Assembly (NCBI GenBank): GCA_036365145.1
Contig: JAEOAD010002712.1
Coordinates: forward strand, 2,313,001 to 2,377,000
DNA: 64,000 bases
From: Orientallactaga sibirica
Taxonomy: Eukaryota; Chordata; Mammalia; Rodentia; Dipodidae
Direction: 5' to 3'
Shown here: in pieces, positions 45,215-55,475 of the stretch
How the letters are laid out: every line of letters starts with the position of its first letter
Position numbering within the stretch: position 1 is the stretch's first letter
Translations under genes and position numbers: made by a program
The notes under the pieces: generated by a model
The model's database searches: none
What the model was told of the DNA's origin: nothing
The model's input: the letters and a program-made list of their open reading frames with translations, nothing else

Positions 45215-45360
45215 TTGGGCCTACTTCGGAGGCAGAGGTAGGAGGATCGCCATGAGGTCGAGGCCACCCTGAGACTACATAGTGAATTCTAGGTCAGCCT
45301 GGTCTAGAGTGAGACCCTACCTCAAAAAAACAAAAAAACAAAAACAAAAACAAAAAAAGA
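45215..45360 (+). mobile_element. B1, 5' truncated, sense, with target duplication
   Basis: Starts in the middle (cggaggcagaggtagg); agattgggcct at 45,210 and 45,359 flank it. Confidence 0.9.
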
Positions 45361-45582
45361 TTGGGCCTGTCAATATCTCCTTGTGGGCAGGGAAGGGTTT
45401 GTAGGCTCTGTACACCCAGAGTAGCTGATGATGTAATGGTGACTAATAGTTGCTGGGGAGGAGGGACCATGTTTACATTGGTATAGCACTGGTAATTTCT
45501 CCAAAGTCCAGTAAATTACTTCCCACCAATACTCATGCAAGCAACCTGAACTTAACTTAATGGTCAAAAAATAAAATCCCAA

Positions 45583-45745
45583 GGCAGGCGTGGTGGTGCA
45601 CACCCTTAGTCCCAGCTCTCAGGAGGCACGGGTAGGAGGATCATTGTGAATTCAAGGCCAACCTGGGACTGCAAAGTGAGTTCCAGGTCAGCCTGGACTA
45701 GAGTGGGACCTTACCTCGAAAATAAAAAAATGAAATAAAATTAAA
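45583..45745 (+). mobile_element. B1, sense
   Basis: Sense copy; aataaaat-type repeats on both sides. Confidence 0.87.
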
Positions 45746-45895
45746 AACTCAACCCAGGTCTTAAAGTAGAATGACAATTAATTGGGAAGAAGGGTTTTAG
45801 TGGGAGGGGGAGAGGGATAGGAAAGGGTAATAAGGGGTAGATAAGATAAGAATATATTATATCCACATATGAAAGTGTCAAAAAGAAAAAAAGGG

Positions 45896-46200
45896 GGCTG
45901 TGAGATGGCTTGGTGGTTAAGGCACTTGCCTGTGAAGCCTAAGGACTTATGTTTAACTCTTCAGATCCCACGTAAGCCGGATGCACAAGGTGATGCATGC
46001 ACAAGATCGCAAATGAGCACAAGTTGGTGCACGCATCTGGAGTTTGATTGCAGAGGCTGAAGGCCCTGGCATGCCAATTCTCTCTCTCTCTCCCTCCCTC
46101 TCTCTCTCAGTCTTTCTCTTACTCTCTCACATAAAAAAAAATCCAGTCTGTTGGGCTTGCCTAAAACAAAAAAAAGAAAAAGAAAAAGAAAAAGTAGTCC
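45896..46200 (+). mobile_element. B2-like SINE, sense
   Basis: Tail contains ccagtctgttgggcttgcct before the A-rich end, the same tail variant as at 19,060. Confidence 0.87.
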
Positions 46201-46229
46201 CAGCTCTCAGCCACCTAAAAGCCTAAGAG

Positions 46230-46432
46230 AGGGGCTGGGAAGGTGGCCCAGTGGTTAAAGGCGCTTACTTGCAAAGTCTGCTAGCTGAGGTTCAGTTCTC
46301 AGTACCCACGTAAAGCCAGATGCACAAAGGGACGCATTCATTTGGAGTTAATTTGCAGTGGCAACAGGCCCTGGCACACCCATCCTCCCATTCTCTCTCT
46401 CTCTTATAAATAAATAGATAAATAATTTTTAA
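46230..46432 (+). mobile_element. B2-like SINE, sense
   Basis: Diverged head (ggctgggaaggtggcccag) with a normal tail. Confidence 0.85.
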
Positions 46433-46812
46433 AGGCCTCAAAGAGTGCCTTGAAGTGATAAAAACAACCAGAAAATGGGTTCACACTCCAAGGATAAACC
46501 TTCGTTGATATGTCCCAAGAAGGGTGCTCTTGGTGGAAGGGTCTCAGGCTGACTTGAGGTGCTGCTCCGCCTCTGTGGAGGGACCAGAGGAAATAGGTTT
46601 GAAGAACCATGGGTGGGACAAAAATAAACATGGAGAACTGCTGAGCACCAGCATTATTTTTATTAAGGAAGTTCAGCTTTTACCATCAGGTACAGTCTTG
46701 CCTAAACACAACCCCAGAGATTTAGAAGTCTTGCCAAGACCCTGATACTAGCGGTTGTCTGTTTATGAAAGGATTGTGGGTGATAACAGTGTGCTTTAGT
46801 TAATTAATTTTG
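46433..46812. other. Unique intergenic DNA
   Basis: No repeat recognised and no supported ORF. Confidence 0.45.
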
Positions 46813-46814
46813 CT

Positions 46815-46932
46815 GGCTTTTTTCTGACAACAGGGTCTTGCTACATAGCCCAGGCTGGCCTGGAATATTCCGTCCTTCTACCTCAGCCTTCCAAGTACTA
46901 AAATTACAAGCATGTGCCACTATATAAGGCTT
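46815..46932 (-). mobile_element. Old B1, reverse
   Basis: gacaacagggtcttgctac, cccaggctggcctggaa, caagcatgtgccactat. Confidence 0.7.
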
Positions 46933-47099
46933 ATATATAATTGAATTCTCCAATAATCTGTTATTAATATATCAAGAATTATTAAGGCTATCTTCTGCAG
47001 CTTCTAATATCCTATAATAAAGGTATTCCATTTGGTCATAACAATATTTTTTTAAAGTCTTCTTGTAGTCTTCTCTGACTTAGAAGTTTATAGTTGTTC

Positions 47100-47293
47100 T
47101 TTTTAATATTTTCATTTATTGATTTGCAAGCAGTGAGAGATAATGGGTGCACCAAAACCTCCTGTCACTACAGACTCCAAACACATGTGCCACTTTGTGC
47201 ATGTGGCTTTATGTGAGTACTGGGGAATCAAATGCAGGCCATCAGGCTGTGCAAGCAAGCACCTTTAACCACTGAGCTATCTCTCTAGCCCCT
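47100..47293 (-). mobile_element. B2-like SINE, reverse, with target duplication
   Basis: tatagttgtt lies on both sides (47,089 and 47,293). Confidence 0.9.
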
Positions 47294-47560
47294 ATAGTTG
47301 TTTATAGTGAAGTTTGGAGTTGCCTGGCACTCATGTGAGATCTAAAAGTTCAGGGGTGTTTATGGAAACATACTGTATGAAATTTGCCTGGAATCTCTTT
47401 CTTTAGAACTGATACTCATGTGTATCTACACTTATTTAATCTTGTTCTTCCCTTTGTACTGCACCCCACTGAAACTCACATCTGACAGTGACTTGCGAAT
47501 CTCTGGTCAGCTCAGTGAACTCGATGGTACAAAGCTCTGTAAAGTATATCCTACTTCTTT
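47294..47560. other. Unique intergenic DNA
   Basis: Nothing recognised. Confidence 0.4.
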
Positions 47561-47567
47561 TTAAAAC

Positions 47568-47612
47568 TATTATTATTTATTTACTTGAGAGAGAGGGAGG
47601 GGAGAAAAAGGC

Positions 47613-47645
<33 letters not shown>

Positions 47646-47793
47646 GTGAGGATGGGTGCCCCAGGACCTCCTGCCACTCCCAATGAACTCCAAATGCATA
47701 CACCTCTTTGTGCATCTGGGTACTGGGGAGTCGAAACCAGGTCATTAGGCTTTACATGTAAGTGCCTTTAACCATTGAGCCATCTCTCTTGCC
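47568..47793 (-). mobile_element. B2-like SINE, reverse
   Basis: Includes a (GA)n run at 47,615-47,650. Confidence 0.88.
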
Positions 47794-47861
47794 CTTATAC
47801 CCCTCTTCTAGTCACAATAAAACAGTTCCCATTTTTTACTTTTATTCTTGTTTCTTTTTCT

Positions 47862-47945
47862 TTTTGACTGTATGATGGATTGAATCCAGGACCACACACC
47901 TGCTAGACAAATTCTCTATCACTGAGCTAGACTCCAGTCTGTAGA
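47862..47945 (-). mobile_element. ID SINE, reverse
   Basis: gatggattgaatccagg, tctctatcactgagctagac. Confidence 0.7.
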
Positions 47946-47967
47946 TTTTAAAAATATTTTTATTTGG

Positions 47968-48189
47968 GCTGGAGTGATGGCTTAGGGGTTAAGGCGCCTG
48001 CCTCCTAAGCCTAAGAACACTGGTTCCAATCTCCAGCGGTTCCAATCTCCAGGTCCCACATTTAGCCAGATGCAGTGACGCAAGGGCGTAATGCCGCACT
48101 TGACCACAAGGGCGCAATGCCACACTTGACCACAAGGGGGCGCACACATCTGGATTTCGTTCATAGCAGCTGAGACACTGCTGGCACGC

Positions 48190-48229
<40 letters not shown>

Positions 48230-48270
48230 CTCTCTGTCTCTCTCCAAAAAAAATAATAAAAAAATATTTT
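47968..48270 (+). mobile_element. B2-like SINE, long form, sense, with tandem CTCF-like motifs
   Basis: The head has a duplicated ggttccaatctccag. The middle has a duplicated gaccacaaggg(gg)cgca: a shorter version near 48,098 and the full ACCACAAGGGGGCGCA at 48,129-48,144. Confidence 0.92.
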
Positions 48271-48460
48271 TATTCATTTGTAAGCAGAGAGAGAGAGAAA
48301 AGAGAAAATGGCCATGCCAGAGCCTCCAGCTGCTGCAAACAAACTCCAGATGCATGTACCACTTAGCGCATCTGACTTTACAGGGGTGCTAGGGAATCAT
48401 CCTGGGTGGTTAGACATTGCAGGCAAGTGCCTTAACTGCTGAGCCATCTCTCCAGCCCCA
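48271..48460 (-). mobile_element. B2-like SINE, reverse
   Basis: Tail-to-tail with the previous sense copy, forming an inverted pair over 47,968-48,460. Confidence 0.88.
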
Positions 48461-48479
48461 CAACCTGTAGATTTATTAT

Positions 48480-48755
48480 TATTATTTTGGTTTTCTGAGG
48501 TAGGGACTCACGCTAGCTCAGGCTGACCTGGAATTCACTATGTAGTCTCAGAGTGGCCTTGAACTCACAGAGATCCTCCTACTTCTGCCTCGCAAGTGCT
48601 GGGATTAAAGGCATGCACCGCCGGGCGTGGTGGCACACACCTTTAATCCCAGCACTCGGGGTGCAGAGGTAGGAGGATCGCCATGAGTTCGAGGCCACCC
48701 TGAGACTACATAGTTAATTCCAGGTCAGCCTGGGCCAGAGTGAGACCCTACCTCG

Positions 48756-48791
<36 letters not shown>

Positions 48792-48808
48792 GCACCACCA
48801 TGCCCAGC
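48480..48808 (-). mobile_element. Reverse B1 with a sense B1 nested inside
   Basis: The outer reverse B1 is interrupted after ggcatgcacc; a near-consensus sense B1 with ~30 A follows (about 48,619-48,785); ggcatgcacc is then repeated and the outer copy closes. Confidence 0.92.
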
Positions 48809-48837
48809 TAACTTATAGATTTTTAAAATACATTTAG

Positions 48838-49225
48838 GGCCGGGCGTGGTGGCGCACGCCTTTAATCCCAGCACTCAGGAGGCAGAAGTGGGAGGATTGC
48901 CATGAGTTCAAGACCACCCTGAGACTACAGAGTGAATTCCAGGTCAGCCTGGGCTAGAGTGAGACCCTACCTCAAAAAAACCAAAAAATAAAATAAATAA
49001 AATAAAATACATTTAGGGATGGAGAGATGGCTCAGCGGTTAAGGCATTTGCCTGCAAAGCCTAAGGACCCAGGTTCAGGTCCCCAGTACCCACATAAGAC
49101 AGATGCACAAGATGGCACATGCTTCTGGTGTTTGGCCTGGTATGCCCAGTCTCTTTCACGCATGCATGCGTGTGCACATTCTCTCTCTCTGCCTCTTTCT
49201 CTCTCTCAAATAAATAAATAAATAC
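48838..49225 (+). mobile_element. B1 then B2-like SINE, sense
   Basis: B1 at 48,838-49,003 flanked by aaaatacatttaggg, then a B2-like copy at 49,018-49,225 that begins right at the second flank copy; a related aaaaatgcattta follows it. Confidence 0.9.
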
Positions 49226-49377
49226 TAGTTTAAAAATGCATTTATTCAGTTGGTTTTCTATTGATAGGAGAGTTTATCTCCCACTTCCTGCAAACTTATA
49301 TATGAAAATCACTTCATAACACGAGTTTATCAGTTTTTGAATAATTCATTCTTCTGGTATGCTGTTTTGGTTATAGC

Positions 49378-49463
49378 TCTGGCGCACCCATTCTCTCTCT
49401 CTACCTGCCTATTTCTGTATCTCTCTCAAATAAATAAATAAATAAAATATTTTTTAAAAAAGG
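49378..49463 (+). mobile_element. B2-like SINE tail only, sense
   Basis: Heavily 5'-truncated: starts ctggcgcacccattctctct and ends aataaataaataaaat. Confidence 0.85.
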
Positions 49464-49640
49464 AGCCAGGCATGGTGGCACATGCCTTTAATCCCAGCAC
49501 TCAGAAGCAGAGGTAGGAGGATCACCATGAGTTTGAGGCCACCCTGAGAATACAGAGTGAATTCTAGGTCAGCCTGTGCTAGAGTGAGACCCTACCTCGA
49601 AAAACAACAACAACAAAAAAGAGAGAGAGAGAGAGACAGG
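49464..49640 (+). mobile_element. B1, sense
   Basis: Sits directly in the A-tail of the truncated B2-like copy; followed by a short (GA)n. Confidence 0.88.
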
Positions 49641-50285
49641 AGGACAGAGAATCACAGTGGATGTACTCTGATCACAATCAAACTGGAAATCAAGAACCAT
49701 CAATGAGAAAAAGAAAACCAAGCATTAGGACTAAGTACTCTTCTAAGTAATCCACAAATCAAGTAGGAAATTTCAAAGGAAATTCAAAGCAACAGTGACG
49801 AAAACTGGAATTAAATGGAAACGAAACCATAACATAGGGCTGGAGAGACAGCTTAGCAGTTAAGGCGCTTGCCCGTGAAGCCTAAGGACCCAGGTTCAAT
49901 TCTCCAGTACCACATAAGCCAGATGCATGTGCCTGGATTTTGTTTGCAATGGCTGGAGGCCCTGGAGTGGCCATTCTCTCTAGCTGCCTCTTTCTTTCTC
50001 TCCCTCAATTAAAATAAATAAAATAGCTGGGCATGATGGAGCATGCCTTCAATCCCAGCACTTGGGGAGCAGAGGTAGGAGGAGCACCATGAGTTCAAGA
50101 CCACCCTGAGACATAGTGAATTCTAGGTTAGCCTGAGCTAGAGTGAGACCTTACCTTGAAAAAAAAACAAAAAACAAATCAGAAACCATAACATATAGAA
50201 ACTTGTGACTCAGCCAAAAAAACTTACAGTACTAGAATGTCTCAAAATGTTTACCTCAAGAACCTAGAAAAAGTAAAATAAGCCC

Positions 50286-50328
<43 letters not shown>

Positions 50329-50428
50329 AAATAAAGCACAGAAAGCAATGAAATTGAAAGCAGAAAAACAACAGAGAAACTGACCAAAACAGACAATACT
50401 TTGAAAGGATCAAAAGAAAATAGACGAA
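49641..50428 (+). mobile_element. Ancient L1 (L1M-like) ORF2 fragment, sense
   Basis: gatcacaatcaaactggaaatc, ttacctcaagaacctag, and gcaatgaaattgaaagcag...acagagaaactgaccaaaac follow the order of the L1 ORF2 linker between endonuclease and RT. Many changes. Split by a B2-like/B1 composite and a 40-base poly-A (50,287-50,326). Confidence 0.65.
49837..50178 (+). mobile_element. B2-like plus B1 composite with a single target duplication
   Basis: B2-like at 49,837-50,024 runs into B1 at 50,025-50,170. gaaaccataacata occurs once before (49,824) and once after (50,182); I see no separate repeat between the two SINEs. Confidence 0.87.
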
Positions 50429-50429
50429 A

Positions 50430-50572
50430 CTCATGAGGTGTGGGGATGCACAGCTTCAGTCCCAGCACTTGGGAGGCTGAGGTAGGAGGATTGACATGAA
50501 TTTGAGGCCAGCATGGATCACAGAGCGAGTTTCAGTTCAGGCTGGATTACAGTGGGACCTTGCCTCAAAAAA
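50430..50572 (+). mobile_element. Old B1, sense
   Basis: gaggtgtggggatgcacagc, cttgggaggctgaggtagg, ctggattacagtgggacc. Confidence 0.75.
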
Positions 50573-50574
50573 CA

Positions 50575-50755
50575 GAGTTGGAGAGATGGCTTACAAGACA
50601 CTTGCCTGCGAAGCCTAAGGACTCAGGTGTAATTCCCCAGGATCCACGTAGGCCAGATGCACAAAGTGGCGCATGCATCTGGAGTTCATCCATTCTCTGT
50701 CTGCCTCTTTCTCTCATAAATAAATAAAATATTTATTAAAAACAACCTTAAAAAA
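50575..50755 (+). mobile_element. B2-like SINE, sense, internally short
   Basis: gttggagagatggcttacaag with part of the head and of the middle missing. Confidence 0.85.
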
Positions 50756-50759
50756 ACGC

Positions 50760-51130
50760 TCTTCTTGGCTGTTCATCTCTCCTAACACCTGAACCTCAGG
50801 TCCCTGCTCTGGCAGACCTTCCCCCATCCCAGCCTGGCTGGACTGAGATGCGGGCATGGGGAGGGACCCCTACTCCCACATGGGCTTTCTACCCACTCTC
50901 TCCTTCCATATGGCAGGATGTTTCTGCACTTCCTTTTCTTTCCTTCTCTTAACCTAATAATGTCACTCTAAACCTTAAAAAATACCAAGATGATAGTAAT
51001 AATAATTTATGAATAGATAAATAAAGCTGGTATGCCCCTGAAATCCTTGTGCTGAGGGTGCAGAGACAGGATCCCTGGGCTTGCTAGACTGCCCAGTCTC
51101 ACCAACTTGGCTAGCTCCAGACCAATGAAG
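50760..51130. other. Unique DNA with scraps of old SINE
   Basis: No clear family; 51,020-51,130 resembles a decayed B1/B4 (gggcttgctagactgcccag). Confidence 0.4.
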
Positions 51131-51134
51131 GGCA

Positions 51135-51245
51135 AGGCCTGACTAGCTACCCAGTGAGCTCAGGATCCTCCTGTCTCTGCCTTCCAGTTGCCTGCATGCT
51201 GGAATTACAGACACATGAGCCACTTTCCATCAGCTTTACGTGGGT
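51135..51245 (-). mobile_element. Old B1/B4 fragment, reverse
   Basis: gatcctcctgtctctgcctt, catgctggaattacagac, tttacgtgggtacc. Confidence 0.55.
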
Positions 51246-51940
51246 ACCTCTGCTGGTGTCTGGGGCTGTGGGCAGGGGTTCCTGTGAAGCAACATTTGAG
51301 TCAGTGACCGCATTGCTCAGGCTGTCTGAGGTGCCAGCAGGACATCCCAGAAAAGGCCCAGGGGGAGGACTAGGTGGAAAGGCTCGGAAAATGGAGTTCA
51401 GAGCACTTAGGGTGGAAAGGCAGGGGAGAGAAAGAGGCAAAGAGAAAGAGAGAGGGAGAGATGAAGAGGAGATACAGAGAAAAATGAAAGTAGAGAACTT
51501 CTCATTCTATTAGAACTTTCTGTGGCCCCCAAAGAGCCCGTTGCTGGAGCCTGTCTCCTCCTCTGCCAGACCTTCCTTTTTTAGCCTTTCTGTTTTCAAC
51601 TCTCTCTCTCCTTTCTCCGGGCCAGTTTAATGCATAAAGCAAGGGGACAGCCCCTAACTCAGTGTAGCCAGGTGTTCCTCCCAAATCACTCCCCAGTTCT
51701 TGCAGCCACAGAGCCTGACCTCCCTCCGTGGGTTTTTATCCTTTTAGTAAATGCATGCTCTGTACTTTACAATGCAAGAGGGTCTGGTACAGGTGACCCA
51801 GGTCCCGCTTGCTTCCTAGTGCTTGCTGAACGCTGGGCAGAGGAAAGTCTTTGGGAGGGAGAGGGGTGATGTCTTTTGAGTCTTGATGAAGAGCCGGGGG
51901 ACTGGAACCCCAGTACTGAGGGGAGCAGAGACAAGAGAGT
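51246..51940. other. Unique intergenic DNA
   Basis: Purine-rich at 51,415-51,500. ORFs of up to 124 codons on both strands have no recognised domain. Confidence 0.45.
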
Positions 51941-51944
51941 CGAT

Positions 51945-52110
51945 GGGGCTGGGTCAGCCAATCTGACTGAACGGTGGTGAGCTCCAGGTTCAGCGAGACA
52001 TGATCTGAGGGCAATAAGGTGGAACCGTGATGGAGAAGATGCCCGATGTTCTCCTCTGCCCTTGCACAGCTGCACACATCCCACATGCACACGCACACGC
52101 ACACACACCA
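51945..52110 (+). mobile_element. B3/B4-type SINE fragment, sense
   Basis: ggtgagctccaggttcagc, aataaggtggaaccgtgatg and a cacatgcacacgcacac tail match the 3' half of B3/B4-type SINEs. Confidence 0.6.
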
Positions 52111-52379
52111 AAGAAATAAAAAATGAAAACAACTTTAACAATTTTCTTTTCAGCAGGTGCTCATCTGATCTTTATCTTTTCCTGTTTTCTTGCCTTCATC
52201 AGATGTTCACCGAGTGACCTGATGAACAAGGTCAGTTCTTGTGACTCCGAAATGTAACCCACCTACCCACAAACATTACCTAAATGAGCTAGTAGAATTT
52301 ACATACATAATTGGCAGGACTATTAATTTATTTCTTCTTTTTTCACTTTTGGATTCTTTTTTAAAAATATTTTTATCTA

Positions 52380-52617
52380 TTCATTTAATTTTTTTATTAT
52401 TTATTATTACTTTTTTAATTTATTCATTTTAAAGCAGACAGAAATAGAAGACAGAGGCAGAGATAATGGATGTGCTAAGGCCTCCAGCCACTGTCAAGAG
52501 ACTCCAGATTCATGTTCCACTTTGTGAATCTGGTTTTATGTGGGTGCTGGGTGAATCAAACTCTGGTCCTTAGGCTCTGAAGGCAAGCGCCTTAACAGTT
52601 GAGCCATCTTTCTAGCC
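52380..52617 (-). mobile_element. Older B2-like SINE, reverse, with target duplication
   Basis: ggattcttttttaaaaa at 52,351 and 52,619 flanks it. Confidence 0.85.
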
Positions 52618-52648
52618 CTGGATTCTTTTTTTAAAAAAGTATTATTTG

Positions 52649-52933
52649 GGCTGGAGAGATGGCTTAGCGGTTAAGGCACCTGCCTGCTAAGCCTAGAACG
52701 CTGGTTCCAATCTCCAGCGGTTCGAATCTCCAGGTCCCACGTTTAGCCAGATGCAGTGACACAAGGGCGCAATGCCGCACTTGACCACAAGGGGACGCAC
52801 GCATCTGGATTTCGTTCACAGCAGCTGAGAGGCTGCTGGTGTGCCCATCTCTGTCTTCCTCTCCCTCTCTGTCTATCTCTCTCTGTGTCTCTCTCCAAAA
52901 AAAATAAATAAAATAATAAAAAAATTTAAAAAA
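52649..52933 (+). mobile_element. B2-like SINE, long form, sense, with a damaged CTCF-like motif
   Basis: Shares the duplicated ggttccaatctccag head with 47,968. The CTCF-like site reads GACCACAAGGGGACGCA (52,786-52,802), one base off the intact form. Flanked by aaaaagtatt on both sides. Confidence 0.92.
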
Positions 52934-53174
52934 GTATTCTCTGACAGTTTCATACATACATTTATTTCATTTTGATTATAGCACCACATCACTGTTTCTT
53001 ATCCCCCTTGCACTCCTGCTGAACTCAGGGTTATTAATTTCAAGATCATTTGGCAATGTTTCCAATACCTTGGAATATATGTTCCTCCACGTCAGCAATT
53101 TTATTCCTAGAAGCCAAACATAACTAGTAATCGGATAAGTGCAGAGATAATGTAGGTACAAGGATTATTTTTTC

Positions 53175-53390
53175 CAAATTATTTATTTATTTGAGAGAGA
53201 GAGAGATAGGCAAGTACAGAGAGAGAGAGAGAGAATGGGCACGCCATGGCCTCCAGCCACTGGAAATGAACTCCAGATGTGTGTGCCCCTAGTGCATCTG
53301 GCTTATGTGGGTCCTGGAGAATCGAGCCTCGAACCGGGGTCCTTAGGCTTCACAGGCAAGCGTTTAACCGCTAAGCCATCTCTCCAGCCC
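53175..53390 (-). mobile_element. B2-like SINE, reverse, with target duplication
   Basis: acaaggattatt at 53,158 and tataaggatattt at 53,391 flank it. Confidence 0.9.
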
Positions 53391-53507
53391 TATAAGGATA
53401 TTTATAATAATGACATGGAAACATTGAAAACAGGGTAATAGGGACTTACTTACATCTGCTATGAAATATCTCCACAATGGAATCATGCATATTTAAAATA
53501 AAGATTT

Positions 53508-53596
53508 AGGCCTGGTACTGCAGCTCAGTGGTAGTGCGCTTGTGTAGCATGTGTGAGGCCCTAGGTTCAATTCCCAGCACTGCAAAAATAATACAA
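53508..53596 (+). mobile_element. ID SINE, sense
   Basis: tRNA-Ala-like: ctgcagctcagtggtagtgc, gaggccctaggttcaattcc, cagcactgcaaaaa. Confidence 0.85.
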
Positions 53597-53617
53597 ACAA
53601 TTAAGGAATGATTTAGG

Positions 53618-54170
53618 ACTGGGAGATGGCTCAGCAGATAAGAGCATTTGCTCTATGAAGACCCGAGATCAATCGTCAGCATTCATGTAAAACATCAGGT
53701 GTGGTGTGTGCGCCTGGAACGCTCTGCTGAGGAGGGCAGGGACAGGAGAATGTCTAGGGCGCTCCCGTCAGCCTGTCTATCCAAAAACCAGGGAGCTGTA
53801 GGTTAAGTGAGAGACTCTGTCTCAGGGAAATCAAGTGCAGAGTGATAGAGGAGGAACCAAGGTCTTTCTCTGGCTTTATTTTTATTTTATTTTATTTTTT
53901 TCAAGGTAGGGTCTCACTCTAGCCCAGGCTGACCTGTAATTCACTATGTAGTCTCAGGGCGGCCTCGAACTCATGGTGATCCTCCTACCTCTGCCTCCTG
54001 AGTGCTGGGATTAAAGGTGTGTGACGCCTTGCCCGGCTTCCTCTGCCTCCCAAGTGCTGGGATTAAAGGTGTGTGCCACCACGCCCGGCTTCCTCTGGCT
54101 CCTGCACACATGTGCACATGCATCAATATACACACACACCCCAAATAATAAATAAATAAAAATTTTAAAA
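53618..54170 (+). mobile_element. B3-type SINE, sense, split by reverse B1 sequence
   Basis: Head and middle at 53,618-53,868 (gactgggagatggctcagc, gctgtaggttaagtgagaga), interrupted by a reverse B1 (53,875-54,038), then ends at 54,090-54,170 with a cacatgtgcacatgcatc tail. gaatgattta and aaatgattta flank the whole. Confidence 0.78.
53875..54092 (-). mobile_element. B1, reverse, with its 5' end duplicated
   Basis: A full reverse B1 ends in gcccggcttcctctg, and the stretch cctcccaagtgctgggatta through gcccggcttcctctg is then repeated once (54,046-54,097). Confidence 0.88.
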
Positions 54171-54572
54171 ATGATTTACACATATACTCGGTTTTATGGA
54201 AAGATATTTATGATGTTTATAAGTAAAAAATCAAGTTAGGTAAGCTTTTATACCTAACAATATCTATACACATACATTTATGTGTATGTATATATTCATG
54301 CACACTTGCATAGAACAATGTGGGAAAACAATAAATGCCAAAATATTACTATTACCTTTGTGTGGATTTAGGAATCTTTTTATTTTCTATGCTTTTTAAT
54401 GAATTCCAGATTATATTGCCAGATATGACCAAATATCAAATATACTAAAGGTAATAAAGTTAGCTCTTAGGTGCTGACTGTTGCCCAGAATGTCACTGGC
54501 TGTTGAAAGCAGAGATGGAAAGAGCTGACAAATCTCTAAATTATCTAAAAATCAGAAAAATACTATATTTTG

Positions 54573-54775
54573 GGCTGGAGAGATGGCTTAGTGTTTAAGG
54601 GGCTTGCCTGCAAAGCCAAAGGACCCAAGTTCAATTCCCTAGGGCTCACATAAGCCAGATGTACAAGGTGGCACATGTATCTGGAGTTCATTTGCAGCAG
54701 ATGGAGCTGGCACGCCCATTCTCTTCCTCTCCCTCTTTCTCTCTGTCTCAAATAAATAAATAAAAATAATTTTTA
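54573..54775 (+). mobile_element. B2-like SINE, sense
   Basis: Near full length with an aataaataaataaaaataat tail. Confidence 0.9.
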
Positions 54776-54804
54776 TTATTTTTAAAAGTCTTACCCAGAT
54801 AATT

Positions 54805-54998
54805 ATTATTTTTTTATTTGAAAGAGAGATAGATAGAGAATGGGTGTGCCAGGGCCTCCAACCACTGCAAATGAACTCCAGAGGCATGTGCCATCTTATG
54901 CATCTGGCTTATGTGGGTCCTGGGGAATCGAGCCTCAATCCGAGGTCCTTAGGCTTGACAGGCAAGCGCTTAACCACTAAGCCATCTCTCCAGGCCTA
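54805..54998 (-). mobile_element. B2-like SINE, reverse
   Basis: Tail-to-tail with the preceding copy, about 30 bases apart: another inverted pair. Confidence 0.9.
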
Positions 54999-55179
54999 AA
55001 AATATTTTTTAAATGCTGTATTTTCATATCTTTCTCACACTTTAAAAGTAATTTTTCCTTACACATTTTAGTCATTTGCTCTCTGTTCTCTTCTTTCTAA
55101 GACAATGATTCTATTTTTTTTAAAAAACCCTGTATTTTATAAAACAAAAAATTTATTTAAGTCAGAGAGAAAAAAAAAT

Positions 55180-55397
55180 AATGTATTTTATTTATTTATT
55201 TGAGACAGAGAGAAAGAGAAAGGCAGAAAGAGAGAGAGAGAGAGAATAGGCATGCCAGGGCTTCTAGCCACTGCAAATGAACTCCAGATGCATATGCCGC
55301 CCTATGCATCTGGCTTATGTGGGTTCTGGGGAACCAAACCTGAGTCCATAGGCTTCCCAGGCAAGTGCCTTAACTGCTAAGCCATATCTCCAGCCCA
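55180..55397 (-). mobile_element. B2-like SINE, reverse, with target duplication
   Basis: agacaatgattct at 55,101 and agacaatggttct at 55,397 suggest that the target copy and a short L-rich segment flank it. Confidence 0.85.
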
Positions 55398-55426
55398 GAC
55401 AATGGTTCTTAGCATTTTCTTTTCTC

Positions 55427-55431
55427 TTTTT

Positions 55432-55475
<44 letters not shown>

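Larger units (their letters stand above)
44333..45895 (+). mobile_element. L1 (copy E) continued, 3' UTR end
   Basis: Matches L1 copy D 3' UTR in order but diverged (tgatgcaatagtgacattac at 44,541 versus ggtgctatagtggcatttct at 38,866). Broken by a reverse B2-like (44,765-44,970) and sense B1s at 45,215-45,360 and 45,583-45,745. Ends about 45,890. Confidence 0.7.
53040..54440 (+). mobile_element. Ancient L1 (L1M-like) 3' end, sense, in several pieces
   Basis: Pieces at 53,040-53,170, 53,392-53,507, 53,597-53,620 and 54,172-54,440 follow L1M order (caattttattcctagaagcc, ggatatttataataatgaca, atctccacaatggaatcat, gtttataagtaaaaaatcaag, tttgtgtggatttaggaatc). Interrupted by a reverse B2-like, an ID and a B3-type SINE. 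Confidence 0.6.
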
